The notes: generated by a model from the letters alone, not told the origin. 64,000 nt of DNA from an uncultured Kangiella sp. (GCA_947503435.1 CANNDL010000001.1:147469-211468); one strand, 5' to 3'; shown: positions 52,202-62,374, counted from the first letter of the stretch. Translations and numbers: made by a program.

Positions 52202-53578
52202 ATGGCTAAAATTATGAATAAATGGTTATTGGCAACAGCAGTAGCTTCAACATTTTTGGCGGCAACTGCTGACGCGAAAGTTTCAGCTGAGAAAGCGGCG
52301 CAATTAGGTAGTGATACATTCACTCCAATGGGATCAATTAAAGCGGGCAATGAAGATGGCTCTATTCCAGCATGGAATGGGGGTATTACTTCGGCGCCTG
52401 ATGGTTACTCAGCAGGAGATCATCATCCAGATCCATTCGCTGATGATCAAATTTTGTTTACTATTAACGCGCAAAATTATCAGCAATATGAAGATAATTT
52501 ATCAGCAGGTCAAATTGCTTTATTTAAAGCATACCCTGATCAGTACAAGATGGATGTTTACCAATCTCGTCGAACGGCTTCTTATCCTCAATACGTTTAT
52601 GATGCGATTAAACGTAATGCACCAAACGCAGAGTTAGTGGATGGTGGTAACGGTATTAAAGGTGCTGCAATTGGTGTTCCTTTCCCATTCCCGCAAACAG
52701 GTCTGGAATTAATATGGAACCACTTAACGCGCTATCGTGGTGTCGCGGTTCAGCGTGAAGCTGGCCAAGCTACACCTCAACCAGACGGAAGTTATGTGCT
52801 TGTTAAAATTAAGGATGAATTGGATCAGGTGTATAACCGACCAGATATGACTCCTCAAAAGTTAGCGGATGGCAACGTATTATTTTTGTTCCGTCAATAT
52901 GTAACCGCTCCGGCTCGATTGGCAGGTACCGCATTACTAGTTCACGAGACTATGGACCAAGTAAAAGAGCCGCGTAAAGCGTGGATCTATAATGCAGGTC
53001 GTCGTCGTGTACAGCGTGCACCTAACGTAGCTTATGACGCTCCGGGTACCGCTTCTGATGGTTTAAGAACTACCGATGATTTCGATATGTATAACGGTGC
53101 TCCCGATCGCTATAACTGGACTATCACTGGTAAAAAAGAAATGTATATCCCTTACAACACTTATAAGTTGCATTCGGATCAAGTTTCTTACGACGACATT
53201 ATACGCCCTGGTGTAATTAACCAAGATTTAGTTCGTTACGAAAAACACCGTGTTTGGGTATTAGAAGCTACTTTGAAAGATGATACTCGTCACCAGTATG
53301 GTAAGCGTGTTTTCTATATTGACGAAGACAGCTGGCAAATAGCAATCGAAGATATCTATAACGAAGCTGGTGATTTATGGCGTGTTGCAATGGCACACGC
53401 GATTAATTATTACGAAGTGCCAACACTATGGTCTACGTTAGAAGCTTATTATGATTTACCTTCAGGCCGTTATTTGGTCATAGGCTTAGACAACCAAGAA
53501 GATATGTACGACTTTAATGCTAACTTTAGAGGGAACCACTTTACTCCTTCAGCATTACGTCGATTGGGTCGTCGTTAA
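52202..53578 (+). CDS. DUF1329 family (LolA-like) periplasmic or outer-membrane lipid-binding protein
   Basis: The 458-residue protein has a signal peptide (about 1-25). It shows the DUF1329 pattern: KAAQLGSDTFTPMGSIKAGN, DGSIPAWNGGI, PFPQTGLELIWNHLTRYRG and the final LYNEAGDLWRV/RVAMAHAINYYEVP block. The fold is LolA/LolB-like, suited to holding a lipid-like molecule in the periplasm. It follows the DUF1302 gene by 18 bases. A strong palindromic terminator after it suggests partial termination before the next two genes. Confidence 0.92.
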   Translation: MAKIMNKWLLATAVASTFLAATADAKVSAEKAAQLGSDTFTPMGSIKAGNEDGSIPAWNGGITSAPDGYSAGDHHPDPFADDQILFTINAQNYQQYEDNLSAGQIALFKAYPDQYKMDVYQSRRTASYPQYVYDAIKRNAPNAELVDGGNGIKGAAIGVPFPFPQTGLELIWNHLTRYRGVAVQREAGQATPQPDGSYVLVKIKDELDQVYNRPDMTPQKLADGNVLFLFRQYVTAPARLAGTALLVHETMDQVKEPRKAWIYNAGRRRVQRAPNVAYDAPGTASDGLRTTDDFDMYNGAPDRYNWTITGKKEMYIPYNTYKLHSDQVSYDDIIRPGVINQDLVRYEKHRVWVLEATLKDDTRHQYGKRVFYIDEDSWQIAIEDIYNEAGDLWRVAMAHAINYYEVPTLWSTLEAYYDLPSGRYLVIGLDNQEDMYDFNANFRGNHFTPSALRRLGRR

Positions 53579-53593
53579 TCAACAGAGTAAGTT

Positions 53594-53621
53594 AAAAAGC
53601 GGTCAAATTTGACCGCTTTTT
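53594..53621 (+). terminator. Intrinsic terminator after the DUF1329 gene
   Basis: A fully palindromic 28-base sequence (core GCGGTCAAATTTGACCGC) is flanked by A5 and T5. It ends the DUF1302-DUF1329 transcript or acts as a read-through control point before the YCF48-RND pair. Confidence 0.88.
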
Positions 53622-53698
53622 AGTATTTGTGAGTAAAATGTAGTAAATTTGAAGTCGTATCAGTTACCAATAATTAATAAATCGGAAGAATAGAATTT

Positions 53699-54709
53699 AT
53701 GAAGCTTTCTGTTATCACTAAAGGGTTATTGCTAGCAGCACTAGTTAGTATTTTTCACCTGCCATCTTTAAATGCCGCTGAATCTATTATGGCAATTAAA
53801 GCAAAAGACTCCTTATTACTTGATGTTCAACTATTATCGAATAACCGATTAGTAGCCGTAGGTGACAGAGGACATATCCTTACTTCCGATGACCAGGGTG
53901 AAACCTGGCAACAGAAACAAGTTCCTACTCAAAGTGTACTGACCGCTGTAGATTTTTATGATGATAAATGGGGTGTGGCTGTTGGTTTTGAGCAAACCAT
54001 CTTAATCACAAAGGATGGTGGCAATACGTGGGTGCTTAGTCATGAAGCTACAGATGCCATTGAATTCCCTGCATTATTTGATGTTGAATTTATTGAGCTC
54101 AACAAAATTATAGCAGTCGGAGCTTTTGGTCTATTCTTAGAGTCCAATGATGGTGGCGATTCTTGGAAAGAGCGTGAAGTAGAAGCATTAGCTGATTTTT
54201 ACGGTGGCTTCAGTCATTTCTACGGCTTGGCTCATCAAGCTGGCAGCAAAAATATTTATCTGGCCGGTGAAAAGTACGTGGCTAATGAGAGTGAAGATGG
54301 TGAAGAAATAAGTGCAGGCATGCTTGCTGTTTCGTCAGACAATGGTCAAACGTGGAGCAAATTAACCTCACCTTATGATGGTTCTTTTTTTGGAGTGACT
54401 GTTTCGCCAACTAATGAAATTTATGCCTATGGACTGAAAGGAAACTTATTCCGTTCTAGTGATGCAGGATCTGCCTGGGAAGCTATCAATTTAAATACCA
54501 ATTCAGGTATTCATGATCTTGAATTTATAAATGGTGACTGGATCGCAGTAGGTACCAGCGGCACGATTGTTGGCAGCTCAATAGAACTTGCACAAAGGGA
54601 CGATCTTAAAGGTCGTGCGGCTTTAGTAGATTTGGATGGAGAGCTACTAATTGTCGGAGAAGGTGGCGTTGAAAAATTGAACCTAACAAAAAAAGAAACA
54701 AAAGATTAA
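53699..54709 (+). CDS. YCF48-like BNR/Asp-box beta-propeller protein, exported
   Basis: The 336-residue protein has a signal peptide (about 1-26, ending LNAA). Repeated Asp-box motifs follow (SDDQGETWQQ, TKDGGNTW, SNDGGDSWKER, SSDNGQTWSKL, SSDAGSAWE), forming a beta-propeller related to the photosystem II assembly factor Ycf48. In this bacterial context the proteins accompany DUF1302/DUF1329 and RND genes. The gene is 16 bases before the RND gene. No catalytic sialidase residues are apparent, so binding or assembly is more likely than hydrolysis. Confidence 0.9.
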   Translation: MKLSVITKGLLLAALVSIFHLPSLNAAESIMAIKAKDSLLLDVQLLSNNRLVAVGDRGHILTSDDQGETWQQKQVPTQSVLTAVDFYDDKWGVAVGFEQTILITKDGGNTWVLSHEATDAIEFPALFDVEFIELNKIIAVGAFGLFLESNDGGDSWKEREVEALADFYGGFSHFYGLAHQAGSKNIYLAGEKYVANESEDGEEISAGMLAVSSDNGQTWSKLTSPYDGSFFGVTVSPTNEIYAYGLKGNLFRSSDAGSAWEAINLNTNSGIHDLEFINGDWIAVGTSGTIVGSSIELAQRDDLKGRAALVDLDGELLIVGEGGVEKLNLTKKETKD

Positions 54710-54725
54710 TTGGGGATAATACTAG

Positions 54726-57059
54726 ATGAATCAAAATAAATTAGAATCTTTAGTCAGAGGGTTATTCCAGAAAAGAAATCTACTGATTGGGCTGTTTGCG
54801 GCAATTACTTTAGTGATGTTGTATTTTGCATCTCAACTAAAAGTTGATGCTAGCTTTGAAAAAAACATTCCGCTTAAGCATGAGTACATGCAAACTTATA
54901 TCCAATATCAAGATGAGTTTGGTGGTGCTAATAGAGTTCTTTTAGCTTTAGAAGATCAGAATGGCGATATTTTTAATCCGGAATTCTTTGAAGCTTTAAA
55001 TGAAACTACTAAGCGGGTAGCAGCAATACCTGCCGTAAGTCAGCCTCAAGTGCAGTCATTATTTACTCCTAATACTCGTTATATCGAAGCAAGCGAATTG
55101 GGTTTAGAAGGTGGGCCGGTGGTTCATGCTCGCTTTGATGGTTCAGAAGAATCACTAGGAATAGTCAAAGAAAACATATTAAAGGCGGGTATAGTTGGCC
55201 GATTGGTAGCCAATGATTTTTCGGCGGCTATGGTTTCAGGACAATTACTATCACAATTTAATGCTACTGATGCTGAGGGTAATACTCAATCGGTAAAAGC
55301 AGACTTTGTAAAGGTGGCTAACGAGCTTGAGCAGATCCGAGCGGATATAGAGAGCAAATATCCACAAGTGAACCTAAAAATCATTGGCTTTTCGAAAATG
55401 ATTGGGGATGTTAGCAATGGTGCACAAGGCGTTCTAATGTTCTTCTTAGTGGCCCTGGCTATTACAGCAATTTTAGTTTTCTGGTATTCACGCTCCTTAA
55501 AATTAACTATTTTGCCCTTGTTAACTTCTATTGTGGCTGTGATCTGGCAATTGGGCATTTTAACCTCACTAGGCTACGGAATTGATCCGATGTCGATACT
55601 AGTACCATTTTTAATATTTGCCATAGGCGTTAGTCATGGTGTGCAAATGATTAATGGTGTGTCGCATAATGTTGCAGAAGGTAAAAGCTCTTTCGATGCC
55701 GCTATTATCGCTTGTGCTAGTTTATTGGTGCCAGGGGGGATAGCGTTAATAAGCGATACTGTGGGCTTTCTTACGTTACAGCTTATTGAAATAGACATTA
55801 TTCGAGAATTAGCGATTACGGCCAGTATTGGTGTTGCGGTATTAATTCTGACTAACCTTATATTACTGCCATTATTACTATCTTTTAGCAAATTTGATGA
55901 GAGCTTTATTAAAAGCACTCAGCAACGAGAAGTGGTCCGAGAAAAGTGGTGGACAGCACTTTCAAAGTTCGCCACCAAGCCTATGGCTTATGGGTTAGTT
56001 TTAATGGGTATTGTGTTAGGTGGTTTAGGCTATTGGCAATCGCAGAATATGAAAATTGGTGATTTGCATGCCGGTGCGCCGGCCTTACGCCAAGACTCAG
56101 TTTATAACTTGGATACTAAATATATTACCGATAACTTTTCAATTGGTACCGATGTGATTTCAATATTAGCTGAAGTCCCTAATGATGGTTGTACTATGTA
56201 TCCTGTTATGAAAACCATCGATGATTTTCAGTGGCACATTGCAAACATAGATGGTGTGCAATCTACAATAAGTCTTCCTCAGGTTTCAAAAATCGTTAAC
56301 GGAATGCTGTCTGAAAACAACTTGAAGTGGAAAGTGTTGACCAGCGACGAAGCTATTTTGCCAGAAACCATTGGACGAATTGAAACCAGTAGTGGTTTAT
56401 TGAATTCCAATTGTAGTGTAATGCCGGTTTTGGTGTTCTTAAATGATCATAAAGCTGAAACGATTGAGCGAGTAGTAGCAGCCACAAAATCCTTTATTGA
56501 TGACAATACCAATGAACAAGTTAACTTTAGATTAGCGACCGGCCCAGTAGGGGTAATGGCGGCAACAAATGAGGCGGTAGAAGAAGCACAGTTACCGATG
56601 TTAATGTGGGTTTACGCTGCCGTGACTTTTTTATGCTTAATTAGCTTCCGTTCCATTCGCGGTACAATTTGTGTAATTCTTCCTTTGATTGTAGTTTCAT
56701 ATTTAGCGCAGGCTTTAATGACTTGGTTAGAAATTGGTTTAACGGTGGCAACCTTGCCTGTGATTGCACTTGGCGTTGGTATCGGTGTTGATTATGGGAT
56801 CTATATCTTTACTCGAATGGTTAAATTTATTCGAGCTGGAGACAGTGTTGCTGATGCATACTTTAAGACTTTGAAATTAACGGGTAATGCTGTGATATTT
56901 ACCGGTTTGACTCTGGCCATCGGGGTAAGTACTTGGATATTCTCAGATTTACAATTCCAAGCCGACATGGGGATATTACTAACCTTTATGTTCTTGGTTA
57001 ATATGTTAGGTGCTATTGTTCTATTGCCTGCGTTAGCTGCGGTTTTATATAGAAAATAG
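54726..57059 (+). CDS. RND-superfamily (MMPL-type) transporter
   Basis: This 777-residue inner-membrane protein is built as two repeats of one hydrophobic segment, a large periplasmic domain and five further segments. The N-terminal part has LFAAITLVMLYFASQLKVDASFEKNIP. The periplasmic helices are followed by segments with VLMFFLVALAITAILVFW, and ALGVGIGVDYGIYIF occurs in the second half, a site where proton-relay residues lie in MMPL proteins. These carry lipids or other hydrophobic molecules and are powered by proton flow. It closes the DUF1302/DUF1329/YCF48/RND cluster, so the four proteins may form a cross-envelope pathway. Confidence 0.93.
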   Translation: MNQNKLESLVRGLFQKRNLLIGLFAAITLVMLYFASQLKVDASFEKNIPLKHEYMQTYIQYQDEFGGANRVLLALEDQNGDIFNPEFFEALNETTKRVAAIPAVSQPQVQSLFTPNTRYIEASELGLEGGPVVHARFDGSEESLGIVKENILKAGIVGRLVANDFSAAMVSGQLLSQFNATDAEGNTQSVKADFVKVANELEQIRADIESKYPQVNLKIIGFSKMIGDVSNGAQGVLMFFLVALAITAILVFWYSRSLKLTILPLLTSIVAVIWQLGILTSLGYGIDPMSILVPFLIFAIGVSHGVQMINGVSHNVAEGKSSFDAAIIACASLLVPGGIALISDTVGFLTLQLIEIDIIRELAITASIGVAVLILTNLILLPLLLSFSKFDESFIKSTQQREVVREKWWTALSKFATKPMAYGLVLMGIVLGGLGYWQSQNMKIGDLHAGAPALRQDSVYNLDTKYITDNFSIGTDVISILAEVPNDGCTMYPVMKTIDDFQWHIANIDGVQSTISLPQVSKIVNGMLSENNLKWKVLTSDEAILPETIGRIETSSGLLNSNCSVMPVLVFLNDHKAETIERVVAATKSFIDDNTNEQVNFRLATGPVGVMAATNEAVEEAQLPMLMWVYAAVTFLCLISFRSIRGTICVILPLIVVSYLAQALMTWLEIGLTVATLPVIALGVGIGVDYGIYIFTRMVKFIRAGDSVADAYFKTLKLTGNAVIFTGLTLAIGVSTWIFSDLQFQADMGILLTFMFLVNMLGAIVLLPALAAVLYRK

Positions 57060-57087
57060 CTCTAACCGTTTCTTTTAAGCAAGCATC

Positions 57088-57127
57088 AAATGGCACTGAA
57101 TAATATAAAAATTCAGTGCCATTTTTG
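57088..57127 (+). terminator. Intrinsic terminator of the RND gene
   Basis: A 12-bp stem (57090-57101 with 57111-57122, core TGGCACTGAA) with a 9-base loop is followed by TTTTT. Confidence 0.88.
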
Positions 57128-57200
57128 TTTTAAATGTCCTAAAATTATGGGAATCATTTTTGCCGTCATTATCGTCGATTATTTGGACTAGGAATTCAAT

Positions 57201-60200
57201 ATGGCAAGCTCTAATACTAAAAAGCAATTAGCTCAAGTTAAAAAGCTCATTACAAGTAAAATCGCTAAATCAAAAGCTCCTCTAATCTGTGAGTTTGCAG
57301 AAATTCTTTACGATAGCGTTTCTTATGAAGAATTCCTAGAGAAGGACCCTAGGCATATTTATGATTCGATGTTAAGTCTTTGGAACTTTATGCAAGAGTT
57401 TGATGGAGTTAGCAAACTAAGGGTTTTTAATCCAACCATGGAAGCCAATGGTTGGCAAGCAAAGCATAGTATCATCGAGTTGAATCATAAGGATATGCCG
57501 TTCTTAGTGGATTCTATTCGTATGGAACTTAATCGTCGCGGCATCGATGTACATTTGCATTTGCACGTTCCTATGAGTATTCGTCGAAGTAAAACAGGTA
57601 AAGTTGTCGGGCTCGAAAAAGATTTAGAGGGTGAAGGCAATATTGAAACGCCAATGTATTTGGAAGTCGATAGAATTTTAGATGAAGAATTATTATTCCA
57701 AGTTCAAGCCGATTTATCTCGAGTGCTAACGGATGTTCGGGCGACGGTTACTGATTGGCAACCGATGCGTAATCAAATGCAATCAATAATCGAGGAGTTA
57801 GAAACTAATCCACCACCTTTATTACCAGAAAGAATTGAAGAAGCTTTAGAGTTTTTACGCTGGGTAGGGCAGAACCATTTTGTGTTTATGGGCTTCAGAG
57901 CTTATGACCTTAAGAAAAATACCAAACAAACCGCATTAAAATCTGTAAAAGGCTCTGGACTAGGGATTTTAACTAACGAGAAAAAATATAAAGAATACGT
58001 CTTATCTCAAGCGCCAAAAGGCGCTCAGAAATTGGCGTTATCCAATGAGCATTTATTAATATTGACTAAAACCAGCAATGTCTCCACTGTCCATCGCCCA
58101 AGCCATATCGACTATATTGGTATTAAACGAGTAAATGATAAAGGTGAGGTTGTTGGCGAGTATCGCTTCTTTGGGCTGTTTACTTCTGCGGCTTATAATA
58201 TGGACCCGCAGTTTATACCTGTTTTGCGTAAAAAAATTGCTAATGTTCTGTCTGAGTCTAATCTGCAGCCAGGCGGGCACGATTATAAAGCGTTAAAAAA
58301 CATCTTAGAAACTTATCCACGTGATGAATTATTTCAAACACCCACTTTAAAGTTATTAGAGTTTGGTTTAGGGATACTACACATTCAAGAACGACGCCAA
58401 GTTAAAGTGTTTGTAAGACGTGATCCTTTTGGGCGTTACTTTTCAATTCTTACCTTTATCCCAAGGGATACTTACAATACTAAAATTCGAAAACGGATAG
58501 AAAAAATATTAGCGAAAGCATTCGATAGTTCGGCTGATATTGAGTTTAATACATTATTCTCTGACTCTACCTTAGCAAGAACTCATTTTGTAGTTCCTGT
58601 TAAGAATACTGAACTGGTTGACTTTGATTTAGACGACTTGCAATCTGAAGTGGAAGAGGCTGCTTTAAGTTGGGAAGAAGTGCTTAAGGATGAAATTCGC
58701 TATCATTTTGATGACCGCACAGCTGCGAATTTATTAAACAAATATGATCATGCGTTCCCATTAGGTTATCAAAATCAACAATCAGTTCATTCGGCAATCG
58801 TTGATATTAAGCACATTGAAAATCTTAGTGAAAGTAAAGAGCTAGGAATGCTGCTCTATCAAACACAAGAATCAAGCCAGGGTGATTTACGATTCAAGCT
58901 ATTTCATAGAAATAGTCCCATGCACTTATCCGAAGTGCTGCCAATGCTAGAAAATATGGGGATGACAGTTATTGATGAAACTCCATATAGAATTAAGTCG
59001 GAAAATTTAGGCACCTATTGGATTATGGATTTTAATATACATTATCCTGAAGCAATTGATTTAGATGCCGTTAGGGATAACTTCCAAACTGCATTTGCAA
59101 AAGCTTGGTCAAACCAAGCAGAAAAAGACGGTTTTAACCGCCTTGTAATAGCTGCTTCACTGAATTGGCGCCAAGTTGCTATGTTAAGAGCTTATGCTAA
59201 GTACATGTGGCAAATTGGCTTTAATTTTAGTCAGAGTTCGATAGAAGAAACCCTAAGCCAATACCCAGAAATAGCGAAAGGTTTAGTAAAACTCTTTACT
59301 TTGAAATTTGATCCTGTAACAAAATTTAGTATTCGAAAATACAACTCTCAAGCGCGTGACTTGCAAAAATTAATCGCAAAAGTCGATAGTTTAGATCAAG
59401 ACAGAATCATAAATAAATATTTAGAGTTGATCAGTGCTACGGTTCGAACAAATTTTTATCAGAAAGATTCTGCAGAACAAGATAAAAGCTATATATCGTT
59501 TAAATTGACGCCTAATAAAATTGTAGGAATTCCTAAACCGGTACCTATGTATGAAATATTCGTGTATTCACCCAGAATCGAAGGGGTTCATCTAAGAGGC
59601 GGTAAAGTAGCTCGTGGTGGCTTACGATGGTCTGATCGTCGTGAGGATTTCCGTACAGAAATTTTAGGATTAGTAAAAGCGCAACAAGTAAAAAACTCGG
59701 TAATTGTTCCTGTAGGCGCAAAAGGTGGCTTTGTTTGCAAACAGTTGCCAAAAACTGGCGGTCGCGATGCTTTTTTTGCAGAAGGCATAGATTGCTATAA
59801 TACTTTTATACGTGCTTTATTAGACATCACTGATAATATTGTTAATGGAACAATCAAGCCGCCTAGACAAGTTGTGCGCCATGATGAAGATGATCCTTAT
59901 CTAGTTGTTGCAGCAGACAAAGGAACGGCAACCTTCTCAGATATTGCAAATGGCATATCAGAGGAATATGAGCATTGGTTAGGAGATGCTTTCGCATCTG
60001 GTGGTAGTAATGGTTACGATCATAAAGCCATGGGCATTACCGCTAAAGGAGCATGGGAATCGGTAAAACGTCATTTCCGAGAAATGGGTGTTGATTGCCA
60101 GTCGGAAGATTTCACGGTTGTAGCTTGCGGTGATATGTCGGGTGATGTATTTGGCAACGGAATGTTGTTATCAAAGCATATTAGACTGCAAGTGGCATTT

Positions 60201-62027
60201 AACCATATGCACATTTTTGTAGATCCTAATCCAGATTCTGGTAAATCTTACAAAGAACGAGAGCGTTTATTTGAACTTCCTAGATCCAGTTGGACTGACT
60301 ATAACCAGAAGTTAATTTCTAAAGGTGGTGGCATTTTTGAACGAAGCGCCAAGTCCATAGATCTAACACCTGAAATACAGTCTATGCTAGGAGTCAAAGT
60401 AAAAAGCTTATCTCCAAATGAATTTATAAATGCCGCGCTAAGAATGCAGGTAGATTTATTTTGGAATGGCGGCATTGGTACTTATGTTAAGTCATCCAAG
60501 GAAACGCACGCGGAAGTGGGCGATAAAGCAAACGACAATGTTCGTGTTAATGGCAAAGAAATGCAGGCAAAAGTTGTTGGTGAAGGTGGTAATTTAGGTT
60601 GTACACAACTTGGCCGAATTGAATATATGCAAAGAGGCGGACGCGCAAACACTGACTTTATTGACAATGCAGGTGGCGTTAATTGTTCAGATAATGAAGT
60701 TAATATCAAAATATTACTGAATACAATTTTAGAAGATGGTGAATTAACAGTTAAGCAGCGCAATACTTTACTGGCGCGAATGACTGATGAAGTTTCTGAT
60801 ATTGTGATTGAAGATAACTATCGTCAAATTCAATCAATAAGTATCACCGAGCGCCGAGCGAGCTCGATGGTAAAAGAGCATCTGCGTTTTATTCATGGAT
60901 TGGAAAAGCGTGGCTTGTTAGATCGAGATTTAGAAAATTTGCCTTCCGATGACGAACTTTTAGAGCGAGAAGCAAAAAAGCGTGGCTTAACTCGAGCAGA
61001 GCTTTCTGTTCTTTTAGCTTATGGCAAAATGGAATTGAAGGATGAGCTTAAGATACCAGCGGTTACCCAAGAAGAATACTTTGAACGCTATCTCGTAAAT
61101 TATTTTCCTAAACCATTACGTAAGAAATATTCAGATAAAATGGCGAAGCATCCACTGAAGGATGAGATTATTGCTATGAGTATTGCTAATGAGATGGTGA
61201 ATCTCATGGGAACAAACTTCGCATTTCGTGTGATGGATGAAGTTGGTGCTAATATTGGTGAAGTTGCGCAATGTTATGCCATGGCAAAAGAAGTCTTCGA
61301 TATGCAAGGTATTTGGCGCAGTATCGAGGAGCTTGATAATTTAGTTCCTGCAGATGTGCAAGTGCAAATGATGTTCCAAGCCAGACGTATTGTTCGTCGT
61401 GCTACTCGTTGGTTTGTTCGTAACCGCAGTAAAGACCAATCGATCGAAGCAATCGTTAAGTATTTCCGTGATGGAGTTGCAGAATTGCAGCGTGTCGTTC
61501 ACAAAACTCTTGAAGCAAAAGAAGCTCAAGGAATTGAAAAGGAAGTGGCGGCATTGGTTGCTAAAGGCGTTCCAGTAAAGTTAGCTAAGCAGGTATCTTA
61601 TTTAAGCACTATGTTCTCCGCTATGGATATTATAGAGCTCGCTAAACAGTATAAATTACCGATCCAGCTTGTGGCTGAAGTTTATTATAAATTAGGAAAC
61701 AAAATTGGACTGCACTGGTTCTTAGATCAAATTATTGCTCAACCGGTTGGAAACCATTGGCAAGCATTTGCACGGGCTGCTTTCCGTGAAGAATTGGATT
61801 ATCAGCAACGCAACTTAATTGAAACGGTATTACCATTGACTAAAAAGCAAAAGTCAGCGGAAGCTCGAATCACCCACTTTTTATCAGAACATGATGATTT
61901 GTTAGCTCGTTGGAGTGAAATGGTTTCCGACTTTAAGCAATCTAGCACTCATGAGTTTGCTAAATTCTCTGTGGCGTTAAGGGAGTTACAAATTCTGGTG
62001 CAACGAAGTTATCGACTAGTGAAATAA
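57201..62027 (+). CDS. NAD-specific glutamate dehydrogenase, large (GDH-180 class)
   Basis: This 1608-residue enzyme belongs to the 180-kDa NAD-glutamate dehydrogenase family. An N-terminal part with ACT-like segments (about 1-600, with NHFVFMGFRAYDL) precedes the catalytic core. The core contains VHLRGGKVARGGLRWSDR, the conserved VPVGAKGGFV (catalytic Lys) and KHIRLQVAFNHMHIFVDPNP. The C-terminal half carries NAD-binding (VVGEGGNLG) and helical regions. It degrades glutamate to 2-oxoglutarate and ammonia for energy, allosterically regulated in Pseudomonas and Streptomyces relatives. It is a single-gene unit with its own strong terminator. A 428-residue glutamate dehydrogenase lies at 1820-3106. 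Confidence 0.95.
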   Translation: MASSNTKKQLAQVKKLITSKIAKSKAPLICEFAEILYDSVSYEEFLEKDPRHIYDSMLSLWNFMQEFDGVSKLRVFNPTMEANGWQAKHSIIELNHKDMPFLVDSIRMELNRRGIDVHLHLHVPMSIRRSKTGKVVGLEKDLEGEGNIETPMYLEVDRILDEELLFQVQADLSRVLTDVRATVTDWQPMRNQMQSIIEELETNPPPLLPERIEEALEFLRWVGQNHFVFMGFRAYDLKKNTKQTALKSVKGSGLGILTNEKKYKEYVLSQAPKGAQKLALSNEHLLILTKTSNVSTVHRPSHIDYIGIKRVNDKGEVVGEYRFFGLFTSAAYNMDPQFIPVLRKKIANVLSESNLQPGGHDYKALKNILETYPRDELFQTPTLKLLEFGLGILHIQERRQVKVFVRRDPFGRYFSILTFIPRDTYNTKIRKRIEKILAKAFDSSADIEFNTLFSDSTLARTHFVVPVKNTELVDFDLDDLQSEVEEAALSWEEVLKDEIRYHFDDRTAANLLNKYDHAFPLGYQNQQSVHSAIVDIKHIENLSESKELGMLLYQTQESSQGDLRFKLFHRNSPMHLSEVLPMLENMGMTVIDETPYRIKSENLGTYWIMDFNIHYPEAIDLDAVRDNFQTAFAKAWSNQAEKDGFNRLVIAASLNWRQVAMLRAYAKYMWQIGFNFSQSSIEETLSQYPEIAKGLVKLFTLKFDPVTKFSIRKYNSQARDLQKLIAKVDSLDQDRIINKYLELISATVRTNFYQKDSAEQDKSYISFKLTPNKIVGIPKPVPMYEIFVYSPRIEGVHLRGGKVARGGLRWSDRREDFRTEILGLVKAQQVKNSVIVPVGAKGGFVCKQLPKTGGRDAFFAEGIDCYNTFIRALLDITDNIVNGTIKPPRQVVRHDEDDPYLVVAADKGTATFSDIANGISEEYEHWLGDAFASGGSNGYDHKAMGITAKGAWESVKRHFREMGVDCQSEDFTVVACGDMSGDVFGNGMLLSKHIRLQVAFNHMHIFVDPNPDSGKSYKERERLFELPRSSWTDYNQKLISKGGGIFERSAKSIDLTPEIQSMLGVKVKSLSPNEFINAALRMQVDLFWNGGIGTYVKSSKETHAEVGDKANDNVRVNGKEMQAKVVGEGGNLGCTQLGRIEYMQRGGRANTDFIDNAGGVNCSDNEVNIKILLNTILEDGELTVKQRNTLLARMTDEVSDIVIEDNYRQIQSISITERRASSMVKEHLRFIHGLEKRGLLDRDLENLPSDDELLEREAKKRGLTRAELSVLLAYGKMELKDELKIPAVTQEEYFERYLVNYFPKPLRKKYSDKMAKHPLKDEIIAMSIANEMVNLMGTNFAFRVMDEVGANIGEVAQCYAMAKEVFDMQGIWRSIEELDNLVPADVQVQMMFQARRIVRRATRWFVRNRSKDQSIEAIVKYFRDGVAELQRVVHKTLEAKEAQGIEKEVAALVAKGVPVKLAKQVSYLSTMFSAMDIIELAKQYKLPIQLVAEVYYKLGNKIGLHWFLDQIIAQPVGNHWQAFARAAFREELDYQQRNLIETVLPLTKKQKSAEARITHFLSEHDDLLARWSEMVSDFKQSSTHEFAKFSVALRELQILVQRSYRLVK

Positions 62028-62047
62028 CTACTTTTGATTTTTATGAT

Positions 62048-62075
62048 AAAGCCCAGCAATTGCTGGGCTTTTTTT
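62048..62075 (+). terminator. Intrinsic terminator of the large glutamate dehydrogenase gene
   Basis: A fully palindromic stem (62048-62071, core GCCCAGCAATTGCTGGGC) is followed by a T-run. It lies 20 bases after the stop codon. Confidence 0.92.
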
Positions 62076-62161
62076 ATTCCATAATTCGCCATATTTGCCC
62101 CATCAATTAACAATGTTTGTTTGGTTTAATGATTCTATTCAAGTAATTAAAGGTGATAAGA

Positions 62162-62374
62162 ATGTGTGTTTTAGTGGTACCAGATGAATTAAAGCAGTTA
62201 CAAATACAACAGCAAGAAGAACGATTACAGTTCTTGCAAACTCAAAAGCAATATAACCATGCGTTTGAAAACTATTGGCAAATACTTAATAAAGATAAAT
62301 TAACAATAGTTGAAAGAGAAAAAACGACGGATGAGGCTTTTTTGGAAATGGTGCATTTTCAGCATATGCCTTAA
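62162..62374 (+). CDS. Small Gln-rich hypothetical protein
   Basis: The 70-residue product begins MCVLVVPDELKQLQIQQQEE and consists of a helix-forming, Gln/Glu/Lys-rich stretch without signal or membrane segment. I do not recognise it. A ribosome binding site (AAGGTGA, eight bases before ATG 62162) suggests it is translated. A GTG at 62153 would add three residues. Its stop codon lies in the loop of a 13-base inverted repeat (62356-62392). Nothing in its neighbours suggests a function. Confidence 0.5.
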   Translation: MCVLVVPDELKQLQIQQQEERLQFLQTQKQYNHAFENYWQILNKDKLTIVEREKTTDEAFLEMVHFQHMP

